Assembly: GCA_963969365.1 (NCBI GenBank)
Contig: OZ017749.1
Span: 3,038,001-3,102,000 of the forward strand
Reading direction: 5' to 3'
From: Asterochloris sp. CNOR1
Lineage: Eukaryota > Chlorophyta > Trebouxiophyceae > Trebouxiales > Trebouxiaceae
Length of the DNA stretch: 64,000 nt
Part shown: positions 1-12,800 of the stretch, piece by piece
Position numbering within the stretch: the stretch's first letter is position 1
Layout: the number at the start of each line of letters is the position of its first letter
Made by a program: the position numbers and the translations under genes
The notes under the pieces: model-generated
Told to the model about the DNA's origin: nothing
The model's input: only the letters and a program-made list of their open reading frames with translations
Databases searched by the model: none

Positions 1-428
1 AGAAAAAAGAGTTCGCATGTGCATGAGACCGGTGCTGGCGGCCTGGCACTTGGCAAATCAAGCTGCTCAGAGGGCAGTGTCAAATTCAGCAAAGAGGCTC
101 ATAACAAGAAACCTGGCATCGAAGAAGGGCCTCGCATGGCCCTGACCTTGAAGTCCACCTGCCCAGGAGGCAGGTCCAAGTCCAGCTGCCAGTTGTGCCC
201 CTCAGACCACTGCAGCTCCTGAGCATGTTTGACATCCCAGTGGCCCAGGGCTCCAACCTCCCCAACTGCCTTTACTCTGTCGCCAAATGCCAGCTGACAA
301 TCTGGCAACAGGATAGTGCTGGCTATGCCCTTGTTTGAATCAACCTCAGCTGCAGCTGCTGCCACCAGCGTCAGGGACCTTGTCGTATGTGAGTATACCG
401 ACTGATGCCCATGTGGGCACACCTGCAT
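1..428 (-). CDS. CBM20 starch-binding domain protein, partial (runs off left edge)
   Basis: Only the N-terminal part is inside the window. One exon, ending at a donor near position 147, encodes a carbohydrate-binding module 20: residues such as RVKAVGEVGALGHWDVKHA, then LQWSEGHNWQLDLDLPPG and VDFK match the CBM20 core, including the G-x-W of the starch-binding surface and the following W. Before it lies a short Ala/Val-rich stretch (LTLVAAAAAEV) that could be the end of a plastid transit peptide. An in-frame ATG lies at 426-428, but a TGCAG acceptor sits directly there, so the first exon may be further right. CBM20 near the N terminus is found in phosphoglucan water dikinase and in the DPE2 glucanotransferase; the catalytic part is outside the window, so neither is chosen. 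The role is inferred to be binding of starch or glycan. Confidence 0.6.
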
Positions 429-820
429 GTATGTGCGACTTAGAAAATTCCTAGGAGCACCTTGGATTCAGCATTCAGCAGCCTGGAGAATGGCGTACCT
501 GCTCTCTGCAGGGCACATAGGCGGGGACCAGACCTGCAGGCAGGAAGCTGGCAAATCCATTCAGACTGTACATTTTGAGTGTCAACATGCCACTGGCTTC
601 ATTTGTGTCGCTGCCTGCCGCACAAACCTGCTGCTCTGGGCCTCGCAGGAATGCAACTCCTCGTGATAGAGGGCAGCACATGCTGCTGACGACATCCTGA
701 TGCCGCAAGCCTGACCATCGCTCCGAATTTGTCCGGTGCACACTGCGTGTGTCAGGAATTCAATTTAATCATTTAGCTTTGGTGGGCCATTTGGGCACAT
801 GGGCAGTCAAAGCTGCCTCT
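429..820. other. Intergenic: SCC2 3' untranslated region and CBM20-gene upstream region
   Basis: No convincing exon was found between the SCC2 stop codon and the CBM20 exon. A minus-strand reading frame at 475-741 has an internal ATG and could hold a first exon of the CBM20 gene, but its peptide resembles nothing known to me and it may equally be SCC2 3' untranslated sequence. No TGTAA polyadenylation signal is visible on the minus strand here. Confidence 0.4.
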
Positions 821-3800
821 TTAATGTGTATTCTCAAAATCAGAGTCATCATAGGACTCACTGCTACTGCGCTCCACCTGCAGCAGATGCACAAATTTTG
901 CACTCTGCCAAGCGCCGCACCCAGGACATGCCCATCAACCAGGGGACTGGCATCACCTTTCTGCGCTTCTTGCCTGAGCTGCGCACCTTGGCAGCGCTGC
1001 GGTTGTGAGCACGGCCTCTTGCAGCGGGTGCAACAGCACCTCTACCACGCCTCTTGCCGGAGGCACCTGCACCAGCTTTGCCATTGCAGCATTGCCTTGT
1101 GCGAACATGTGCACACTTGGCTGCGTCTTCTGCCAAGCTGGTCGGAGTGCTGCAGTCTATGGATTGAGGTGTTGTGTGCAGCAGTCCAGCAGCCTCAGCT
1201 TCACAACAAGCCGACACCCTACCACCTGCAGAAAGAGGGTGTGTCTCCACTTGCATAAACAGCTGCAGGGGGGCTCCTGGGCTCCGCGCTCGACCAGGCG
1301 ACTCGTCAGTCTCATCTGCCTCTCCCTCTGCAGCCTGCTCTAGCCGCCCACAGTCCTGGCTGAGGATTTTGTGAAACACCTGCAGTCTAGGTGGCACGCA
1401 TCAGCGTTTGAGTCGGCAGTGTGCGTGCACCAGATTGCAGTAGGCAGTCAGAGGTCTGATATGGCTACATGCTTGTCAAGTGTGGCAAGCTGGGCAGCTA
1501 TTGGGGGAGCTTCCCAATGTAATTGACAAGGCTTGGCCACCCAAGAATGTTTGGCTTGTGACTCTCAGGCAGCCAGCACAGCAGGACTGCAGTGTTACCT
1601 TGTACTGCTTCCTGGCCTGCTGCACATCCTGAAGGCCTGGCAGGCCCAGCTCGTGTAAGAGAAAGGTGCCACCCTCCTCTGGGAACAATCTCACATTCTC
1701 CTCCTGCAGCAGAAGCACACTGCAGTTGGGCGCTGGCAGACAGGTCTGCAAGCAAATGCTGCAGGGTGGTGCACGGAAACCTCGAGCTGCAGAACCCTGA
1801 GCCACAGCAATGCTACAGCGGCATGGTGCACCTGAAAGCCATGCCACAGGACTGCCAGCAATGTTTGCAGCAGATCCTGTACTTGGGCTGCAGGCCACCA
1901 TGACCAGCAACACCATAATGACATCCACCAAGTCAGGTCCTGAAGGCAGCATTGCCCAATCCCAGCGGCCCTGGGGGCATTGACAGCTGACTGCTGGCCT
2001 GTGTTGGCTTTGCACAAGCATGCATATGCAAGCCAGCAAAACAGGACAGCGCATGCCTGCACACCTGTTTCCTCCGGGCAGCCTTGTCTGGGAGATAGTT
2101 TTCCAGGCGAACATCTGAGATAGCATAAGTGAACTTCAGGAACTGCTTCAGCATAAGCAGCATGGTCAGCGCCACTGAGGCCTTGCAGGCAGCCTTCAGG
2201 GTGTCAGCGGGTGAAGCCTGCAGGCACGCAATGGGTGTGCCTCATTTGGATGAAGGTGTGCCTCATGTGACTGAGACAGCAGTGTCTTGGAGATTGCCTC
2301 ACCCAGACCTCTGCTTGGACAACTTTGACAGGTGTCGTGGACACTGTGGCAAGGATGTGTTCTGTGTTTTAGGAGTTGCTGGTCAGACACGAAGCTGAGA
2401 GGTCCTCAGCACCCACGGTTTTGGGATGGCAAAATGCCTCAGTAAACCAGGCAGAGCAGCAGAACACTTCTCTGCCCCGCCATGAGCGCAGCTGTTTGGC
2501 CGACTGGCAGCTGGCACAGGCAGCAGGGCTTTAAGACAACGGCAGTCACCTACACAGCAGAGTGGCGGCTGCTCTGGGTGCCAGCTGTGGGCCTGCCCAG
2601 CGCACTTGAAGACCATATCGGGGCGCCTTTAGCCCTCCTGATGGGCAGCAAGCTGACCTGTTGCTTGAGTGGCCCAGTTCCAGCCCATGTTCCCCACAGA
2701 GAGCCTGGCAGGACAAGCTCACCTGCTGTCCGGGGTGCCCAGCTGCAGCATCGTCAAGTGCCAGCTTGAGGGCTGTCTGGACTGCATCACCACGCCTGCT
2801 GATGAGGCTGTTGACATTGTGCAGCACATAGCAGACCTCATCACCCCTCTTGTAGGGCAGGTTGGCTGCCACGTGGGCGCACATGGCCAGCAGCCTGCAC
2901 AAGAGGGGTGATGACTTGCTTGAGAGCGAGAAAGGGGAGCACACACCAGCTGCTGCCTTCTTGCATCATGTATGATAGCTGACAAGCACTGAAAGTACAA
3001 ATCTTGAACAGCATCCTGGCAGACTATGTCAGTTGCTCTATTGCCAGAGCCGGACAGCAGCTGAGCACAGAGCATGTGAGCAGCCTGGCAGGTCAATGCC
3101 ACGATGATGCAGGCATCACTCTGAAAGCTATTGACCAGCAACAACTGCATGCTGCTGACCTGGTGTCGCTGCGAGAGGCGCCGCTGGTGTTGAGGTCAGA
3201 AGCAGCAGTAAAGGGGTGCAGCAGAGCCTTCAGGAATGAAACCTTGAAGGTTCGGTCCGGCTGCACCAGGCTACTGTACAGGGACTTGAAGCCAAGAATG
3301 ACCTCCTGAGAAGCACCTGCAGGGACAAGCAGGATTGTGTGGAGGGGCGCTGGCATCTGGAACTTATACACTTTAGTCGCTGAAAGGTGCTGCTGTGCAC
3401 ACCCTGCATTCCCCCAGCAAAGAACAGAGGATGCTGCTCCAGCAGTGGCGGTGGAATGCAGCAAGCAATGCATCCTGCTGTCCTTGGCTTGATTGGCAGC
3501 AGTGCCGGGTTGCGCACCTGTCCTTGGCGCTGAGCGAGCCTCAGGGTGCCAGGAGCGGTGCAGAGCGGCTTGGAAATTTGCGGCTGCCATCAAGTTGTCT
3601 GGCAGCCCGATCTTAGCTCGCACATTGCTGTGCTTGGCAACCAGGCCCCGCAAGACAGACAAGGCCCGCTCAGATACTTGCCTGCACGGACAGCAGGGAC
3701 CCAGCTTGGAGGGCACTAACAATGCATTAGCAGATCAATGCACTGACAAGGCAATCACTGACGTCCACATTCAAACAATACCTGCCACATAACCAATTTG

Positions 3801-6800
3801 TGGGAACAGCTCTCTGCATGGGCGTCCCACCTGTTGGGGTCTGTGGTCAACACGACCAGCACCTGGACAGCCTTGAAGGGTGGCGTGATGCCGCTGTGCT
3901 GGACTGCCTCGACAACCTCAAGTGCACGCCATCTGACCTGCACAACAAACATGTGGAACCCTGTGTTATCATCATGAAACAGCATGTTGAGCATTGGAAC
4001 CCAGGCCGCATGCTCAGCAGAGCAGCCACTGAGCAAAGACTGATACTGTTCACCACCTGTAGTGCAGAGCAGATGCTCTATGCGTGCACAGCACGGCTAG
4101 GTGCGATGAGCAACCGCTCACACATGCTCTGCAGAGCAGCAGCCACCACCTGTGCGCCGGCGAAGTCAGAAACCTTCTGGACAGGGGTGGTCCCTGCGGA
4201 CTGGCTCCGGCTGGCATCAAGTGCCAGAGCAGCAATAGAATCCCAGCACTCCTGCAGCACAAGGCAGGCAATCGTTGTCAGCGCTTGCCAGAGGCCAGCA
4301 CGTCTCTTGCAAGACATGGCACACATCAAAGCTAATCTCACCTGCACAAAGCCTGAGCTGATGTTGAGACTGCTGTTGAGCGCCCCATTTGCAGGCAGAT
4401 TGACAGTCCCCAAGGACTGCTCCTCCGCGTCTTCCTGCTTCACTTGTAGGGCCACCTCGTCAGACTGTAAAGAAAGCAAGAGTTGTCGATAGAGCCTTCA
4501 CGGAGTAGACAGGATCACTCAAAGCATTTCCCAACGCAATCTGCAAGGACATGTGCCATAGTACACTTTGTGGGCAGCGGCGTTTTGATCAGATCTCCAA
4601 AAGCTGCCCTGCCGAGGCTATCTGCGTGCCAACAGCCCACATGCATGCCCACAAACTTGCTGATGCAGCAGCTAGGCTGAGACTGGTGGCCAGCTTGGGC
4701 ATGCATGGTGGTGGGGGGGCTGGCATCTGCTGTCACTGAGTGGTGGGGCCTGTTCCCAGAGATGGTGGGGCTGAGGTCAGTGAGACAGTGGTTGCACCTT
4801 GATGAGATTCAGAAGGTTGCTCAGAGCCCGCAGCTTGAGCTGCACCGGCATGGTGGGGCTGAGGGCCTGCTGCATGATCTGCTGCACAGCAGGATCCATC
4901 ACCAAGTTGGGGCGTGCAATGAAGAGCAGCCCCATGGCCTCCAGCGCCCGCTCCTGTACTTTGATGCCGCCTGCAGGCCGTCCGGAACCAACAACGTCCA
5001 GTGCTGGTGGATTGTTAGCTGCAGGGCAGGCTGAGCTGCCTGCACATCTGGTGCCTGCAGAGTGTCCGCCTGCTGCGGTGCTGCCACCCTGATGCAACTT
5101 GCAGAGCAGCACCCCAATAGCAGCATCCAGGGCACATTCCTGCTGTTGGGAGCCTCATGCAGGTCCAGCAGGGAGCCCTGGCTGCCACTGCTACTGGAAG
5201 TGCTACCTGCAGCTGGCAGCTGCAGCTGCAGGCACTACATCCAGGTCTTGTGAGCTGAATAGAGCGCAGCCAGGACTCTTCAACAAGCTTCCATGAGTGC
5301 AGACTGGGACCCAATATAAGCATGGACAGGACTTACTGGTCTTATTGTTGTACATCTGCACTAAAAGGCTCGAGAAGTCCGACAGCTTTGTGATGTGGCC
5401 ATCCTGTGATGCTGTGGCCTCCACAACGTCAGCTGCACAGTGCAGCAGGTTGCCCACCACGCACAGCATCCTGCAGCCAGCCAGGAGGGTCCTTTCTGGG
5501 GTTGAGCAACCAAGATCTTGCAAAGGGGGCTGCTTAGGTGCCTGGGACACGCACAGGCAAATGTAAACAGAAGAGGTGGCCACAAGGTAGCCAAAAGCAC
5601 ATTTGCTGCGCAGAGTGTGCGCCCATTGCTCCTCTGACAGGGCAAGGCAATCAGCTCAATAATGTAACATGTTGTCACGCATACTATCAGCAATTGCCGC
5701 CCACAGTGAGGCAGCAGAGAAGCCCAGCAGCTGCTGTACACCCAAAATCAAACCCACCTGCAGGTGGCGTCTTCTCCCAAGCCAGGCTCCATCTGCACCA
5801 GCGGGTCAGTGTAGCGCTGCACAAGCGAGGCCAGCCGGGTGGCAGCAGCGGGCGCCAGCTTGGCCAGAGCACTCATCGTGTGCGAGGCTGCTGTCACCAC
5901 CTGCAGGCGCAAGATTGCTTTAAGGGCACAGGTGCTGGTACCGCTTGCGGCCCGACGCCACAACACAATCAGAGCTGCTGATGCCATCTTTAGGCCACGA
6001 GTCACAGGCAGATCTTCTGATGAGGCAGACCTTCATTGCAGCCTGCAAAGGGGCTGGGCCCCAATGCAGTCTGCAGGACTTCAGTGCTGCGCCGCCCCAG
6101 GGATCAGGAATGGAGCAGGGCCCCATGAGCAAAGCCTGCACAAATATGTGCGCACTCCAAGGACCTTCCAGCTTAAGCTGCCCCTGCACTAGCCCGAACC
6201 CAGCAAGCAGCTGCTCATCTACCATCCTCTTACCCCCTGCCAAAGCCTCGATCAAAAGTCAGACAAAAGCGGGCTCAATGATCAGTCAGTTGTGCAGATG
6301 TGTCCCTCTCCCCGAAAGCCCCAGATCAATCTGCCTGCATGACGCCATGCACCTCGGTAAGCCGTCCAAGCAACAGCAGCTTTAACCTCCAGTAGAATGA
6401 AGCCGCCTGTCCCCCGCTACCCAACGACAGAGCTTGCCCGAAACAATCCAGGCACATTATTGAGCCACCTGAGCACCATGACCTTGTTCCAGGGCACACA
6501 CGGTAGTGGCCTCTCCTTCAAGCATTGCGCAGGGCTTGCCTGCACAAAGCTGTGCGCCGCAATCAGGTGAGCCAGGTCCTGAGTCAGCTGCTGAGCCAGG
6601 GGTTCCTCCAGCTTCCCGCAGCTCGCCAGGCACGACTTCAACACTGCCAGAATGCACATAAGCTGGGCTGCGCCGTGCCGCTTTGCGTCTTCTGATTGCT
6701 GTGCTGTAGGCGTGTCGCCTTTCAGGTGGGGCGCCAGGCACCGCATGAAGCGGGCAGGGTCCTTGGCTGGCCGGCAAAGGTCTGGATCCACCGTACACAG

Positions 6801-9800
6801 CGCTTGCAGCGCCTGCACAGCGCAGATGGCTACAGGTTGCGACCGGCATGCTAGAGGCAACACATGATGTCACACATGGGATGGCTGGTAGGCCACAAGC
6901 GGGGCAATGGCCACTGCTGCTCTGGTTGATGCTGCCTCTGAGCCTCCAAGTGGTCACTACAGACAAAGGGCAGGGCTGCAGAGCAGGCTGGGCATCAAGG
7001 ACAGGCACATCGTGATCGGGGGCATGTTGAGGATGCACAACAGAAGAGCCACAGACATAAGGAGTCATGGCTAAGAGCACTCTGCCAGTATGGCGAGCCC
7101 CGCCTAGGGTACGCATGTCTGCAAAGCCACAGGGCACGGCAGGTTCACAGGGCAGGGCCGGAGGCTCACCATGAGGTATGAGAGCATCAGAGGGTCTGGC
7201 CCAGAGCTGTCAACTGCCTGCAGGAACCCCTCCAGCAGAGCATCTGCCAGGCTGGATGCTGCCTTGCCTCTGCTGCCCTCCAGCTCCATTGCCTGCTGCA
7301 GAGCCATGATGAGCTGATTGCTGCTCTTGAGGGGCAAGCTCGCGATGCGGGACCCTCCGGCCTGGTGCACCCCCAGGGCTGTCATGGCTAGCTGCTGTGC
7401 ACGCTGCGCAGCTGGGCCACCTGCAGAGCGGAAGACATGTGCATCACGTGAAGTTGTGGCCTGGTGATCTCCCAAGAGGCGCCTATGCCCTCTTGCAGCA
7501 GCAGCTGCTGGCTCTATGCCACAGCAGCACCCACCTGGTGGGTGCATGACATGCAGATGCTTGCAAAAGATGTGGAAGTGAGCTGCCCGGGCCAGACAGA
7601 GGCTGCAGAACATCTTGACAATGCTGTGCAGCTGACCCGGTGAGGCCAGCCAGGGACTGTGGGTAACCCCAGCAGGTTAGTTGCTTGTCACTGGGCTGCA
7701 GGCACCGGAATGCCGCTGACCTCATGAAGCTGGCGCCCCGGCCTCTGATTTCTCGCCAACAGTCCTAGCAAGCTCGTCTATCATGTTGAGACAGCACCAT
7801 CAATGCACAGCTGACCTGTGAAGTTCAGCCAGAGGCTGTGGACTGCTCTGGATGACGACCCTGGCAAGATTCTCAAAATGAAAAATGCCTGCCAAATCAT
7901 GCGCAGCTGGCCTATGAAGCCCAGTCAGAAGCTGTGGGAAACATCGGAAGCCCCTGAGGGCGAGAAGCTCACATTAGCAATGCGGGCAGGCAACCTACAG
8001 CTGACCTGTGGAGGCCAGCCAGAGATCATGGAACCCTTTCGTGATCAGCTTTCTGATGGAGTCCTCGCTGCTGTTAACCAGGCCAAGGAGCTGTATGCAG
8101 GCGTCGATGGCTTGCGTGAAGCCGGGCTGCTTGATGCACTGCCACAGGATGGTGATGGCACGCTTTTTCACGCTGGTGCCAACATCTCTGATAGCCTGGC
8201 TGACGATGTCATAGTACTGCTCTGCCAGGCTGCCATCGCTGCTTATGTGCCTGCCCAGCAGCTCAACAGCAGCCTCCCTCACAGAGACAGCCTCATCCTG
8301 CAGTGGTCAGGCACGGCTGTGAGAGAAGGACATGTGATGTGCTTGGTGGGGCAAGGGATGGGGAAGGGCTGCGTTTCACCTCTGCAAGCAATGCAGCAGG
8401 ATGAGATGGAGGCACAGGCTGAGCAGGCTCGTCTCGCACTTGTGAGTGCAGGGATGACAGCTGCACAGGTGCAGGGGAGATGAGCAGCATGCAGCATAGG
8501 GTCCGGGCGTCTGCACCACATGGAACTGTGACCATCTCCACTGGTCCAGGTTCTCATGTCCAGCAGCATCCCAAGCTTTGGGACCCTGTCAGCAAGTAGG
8601 TTGACCATGTGCAAGCGTCCCACCTGCAGGGCAGAGCTGGCGCCCTGCACCACGGTGTGCACCGCCAGGAGGCGTGTATCTGCCTCAATGACGGAGCCCA
8701 GAGCCCTGACAGCCTTGGCCCTGACTGGAGCAGAGTGCTCCTTGCTGATGCGGCTGGTCTCCACAAGGCAGGTCAGCAGATTGGCCTTCAGGCGCCGCAG
8801 GGGCCCTTGGTGCACGAGAAAGCGAGCCAGGCAGGCCTCGTCCTCTGCAGCCAGCAACATCAGAAGTAGGTGCCTGACGGCTGGACCTGACCGATGCCTG
8901 GTGAGGGGACCAGGCAGGGAGCTGGGCCTCTGCAGTGCGCAAGTTGAATATTGATGTCTTGGTGGGACGTGGGGCAGGCACCCTGCGTCCCGCGCGACCA
9001 GCAAAAGTCAAACAATATACAATTCTGTAGACGTCGAGGTGCACAGTCTTGCTCTGGCTAGATACTTGCTGCAAGAGCAGGAATGCAGTGGGCTGGCGGA
9101 GTGGAGACTACGGCATCAGCCGGGCACACCCGCAGTGCATACATGGGGTGCCTGTAGCTTGAACCTCTCCTGCTGCACCAACCTCAAGTCACATTGCCAG
9201 GCTGCTATCCATGACTGGGTATAAGACTAGGGACTGGAGCAGCTTCTCCAGGCTGGCTGATCTGATCAGCTTGAGGCACATGCGGTGCTTGCAGCATAAG
9301 CACGCACCTGGATCATACTCCTGTGACGTGGCGTTTTCCAATGTCTCAGCTAGCTGCCATGCAGCCGCAAGGGCTTCCTGCTCAGACGCTGGCCTCTGCT
9401 CTGCATCGTGACGGCCCGAAAGGCCTTCAACAACCATTTTGCACAAGATAAACTGTCTAGCAGCAGCATTTGCAGGTGACATCTGGGCCAAGCCCCCGGT
9501 GTAGCTGAGCAGGAGAAGCTGTTGCGTTGCTTGAGCTTGCTGCCCATCCGTCTGCTTAATCCCGCCTGCGCACAGAGACAGGCTTGGCGTCACTCTCTTG
9601 AATTTGTTACCTTCTGCTCTGAAGGCCAGACATGGCTATCTTCAACAAGGCTTCTGTGCCTGAGCCCTCTCTAGATCAGGTATGCAGCAGACTCTGGTAT
9701 CAAGGTGTGACTCAGGCAGGCTGCGCACCTTCAGTGCTCAGCAGCTTGCTCAGCTTTGGCTCATCTGCCTCCACCTGGGCAGCATCCCTGTACAGAGCTG

Positions 9801-12800
9801 CTGCAATGCTGCCAAGTCCATCCAGGCACATCTGCCTGATCCCTGCCTCTCCATGCTTTAGGCCTCTGCTGCCGTGCATCACCATCACGCAGCGACAGAG
9901 GAATGTGCTTGCTGCAGGCCAGGCTGGCAGGTTGAGGGTAGCCAGGACATCTGCAGGCCACAGTGTCAGGTCAGCTCATGGGGTTTGGATGCCGCATAAA
10001 GCCCGTAGCTGTGAGGTTCTATCAAAGTTGCCTGACAGGAGCAGATCCAGAACGGCCTTGGGCTCCAAGTCACTGCTGCCCTTCTGGCTGCGTGCCGCTG
10101 CAAACCTGCATAACAGCAGACTGCCACCTTCAGCAGGACTGTGAGAGATGCCAAAGCACTACACAGGGCCTGTGCTCATCTGTACCTGTCAAATAAGCCT
10201 GCCCAAAAGTGATCTCCCACCACAGATGCAGGCCTGAGCAGGTCTGCAGACTCTGCCTGAGGAAAAGGCGCAGCTGGTAGTTGCACAGAAGCCTGCATTG
10301 CCAATAAATTTGGTCTCGCAGCAGTCAGACGACCTTGCAGCAGGCTGAGTGGAACATGTAGTTGCTGGTACAGGCTTCCAGTGGGCTTCAGCAGCAGTGA
10401 CAAGCAAGGCCGAGCATGCAACGCCTACCTGCATCATCTGCAGTACCAGAGCTGACACACAGTGGATTGCTGAACTGCTCTCATCACCCAGAAGGAAGGT
10501 CCTTGCAGTCTGCTTAGACACAGCCACATTAGGCAGCACTGCATCCAGGACCTCCTGAATCAAGACTGTGCGCTGGTCCTGGGAGGACTGAGACACTGCC
10601 ACCAGAATTCCTACAGAACAGATAGCAAGCACTGCATCAGGGGAGGAACAACACACCACCCAGCTGCAGCTGAGCAGTGCTGGTTGCCTTGAGGGCATGG
10701 CAGGCCTGTTCAGGTTTGCTGAGAAGCAATGACTAGTAGTTACTCTGGCTTCATTCTCAGCCCTATGTCATCAGACGCGGTAGATCAGAAAATGGTTTTT
10801 CTCTTTGCTGGTCGGACTTACCAATGGCCTTCACGTGAAGTGAAGGCAGGCACTGGACTGTCAGGGCCTGGCAGGCAGCCCTGAGCAGGCGGCTGCTTGC
10901 GCTGGCCGGCACATGCACAGCCCCAAAGAGGCCAGCCAGCAACTGCAGCACTGCCTCCAAGCGACTGCTGACCCTGTTGACAGCCTCTGGCACGCTGCAG
11001 GCGCAGATTCCAGCTCGCAGCGACTCTTGCTTGGGGGAGGGTCTTCTTCAGCAGTGATGTCTTGTCAGAGGCCGCATGGTGCTTCACATGTGCGATGCAC
11101 GCAGCATCAGCAGCTTTCCAGCAGCTTGAAGACGCGCTGAGCAGATACAGAAGTGCACAGCGTGGACTAAATCTCGGATAGTTGAATTACCTGTCCTTCA
11201 GCTTCTTGCTGATCTTGTCCTTGGCCTTGTTAGGCGTGATAACATCTGCATGCAACAATATCTGTCAATCGCAGTCGAAGACAAGGTCTGCAACAGCACT
11301 ACATCTCCCTCCAAGTGCTTCTAATCGCCTCCGCACTGCCCAGTCATTGGCTGGCGCTGGACCACTTTGCCTTGCAGATGCAGCCTGGCCTGCTGTTCTA
11401 AGAAGCCCATGTGATGCAGCCTGCCTCTTGTCCTGACAAGTCCTCATCGCATTGCAGAAGTGAAGTTCCACCAAGTTTGGCTGACATTGGACTTGTTTGC
11501 CTGGCGAGCGTGCGCATATCCTGAAGCACCTTGCGGGGCCAGGAAACGTGCCAAAAGAGATTGCTCACCTTGGCCAGCACTTAATTTGTTTGCCTGGCGG
11601 ATGCGCTCGTCATGGAAGACCAGCACGTTGTGCAGCAGCTGGAAGCGGGTTAGGTCCAGCATGAGCTCAATGACGTCCTCTCTGAAGATCTGTTTGGGCA
11701 TGCCAGGGGCCACCAAGATCCTCAAGCAGATGCTGCAGGCCTCCAGGCCCTGCAGAATGAGGTCAGCCTGCGTGCCCTCCTGCAGGCACAGAACTGAGGT
11801 ACAGCAAATGCTGCAGGCCCTTAGGCTCCACAGAGCAAGATGTGGCTTTCCCCCTGCAATACAGCGAGCAGGCTGGTATGCCTCACAGAGATGTTGCAGG
11901 CCCCCCATATACTCAGATGTGGCGTTGGCCTCCTGCAGGGCGCCGTTTGGCTGAGCCCGCCTCACAGAGATGCTGTAGGGCCAGGCTCTGCAGCATGACC
12001 TCAGCCCACACAAACCCTCCTGCACGCTTTGCCTCACATACATCTGTCTGCAATCACAGGGCTGCACTAGGAGACCTGCCTGAGCGGCAATATGCCTTGC
12101 TTGCTGCTGCTACTGTTACTGCATGCAACAAGGGCACACCAAGCCAGGCTTGGCAGCTTCTACCTGAGAAACAGGTGAAGCCTGCAGCTTACAGACTGAT
12201 GTCCAGGCCGCAGATGTGCCTGCATGTACTTGTCATGGCTTGTAGTGCATGCTGCACTTCATGACCATTGCTGCGGCCGAGGGGATCCATGCAGTGCCTG
12301 GCCCTTGATGTTGTCTGTCAGCAAGCAGGCACACATCAGCAAGGGCAGCAATTCCCTTGCCTGGCTTACCAAATCCAACACCACAGACTGCCCCTGCCGC
12401 ATGTAGCCGGCCAGCACGTCGATCACTTGGGCGAGGAGCTCTGCGCCTAGCAGGTGCAGGGACTCTGAGGCAGACAACGCCAGCACAGAGGCCTGCAGCC
12501 GCTTGAGCTCAGAGAGGCCTGGCAGAGCACCCTCGCAGCTGCCATGCCCCTCCAGAGCGTCCAGGTCAGAGGCTGGGCCCTGGTGTGCAGTAGAGTGCGC
12601 CCTGAGGAACCCTGTTACATTCGCCTTGCACGCATCTGCATGGCAGAGTCCGGGCAACATGAGTGCCCTGATGGCAGCCATGCCACTGTGCATAAGTTGG
12701 CCTGCATGCAGCTTAGGCTGCCTGGTTTTATTACATAGCTCTGCTCATTGCAGCACGACAGGGCACGCCCAATGTCTACTGGACAATGGCGCTGGGCGAT

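Noticed and set aside
7818-8483. Long plus-strand open frame of 221 codons
   Set aside because: It is antisense to SCC2 exons and runs through the intronic tandem array; its peptide resembles nothing.
11460-11954. Plus-strand open frame of 164 codons
   Set aside because: Antisense to the SCC2 exon and its copies, explained by the array.
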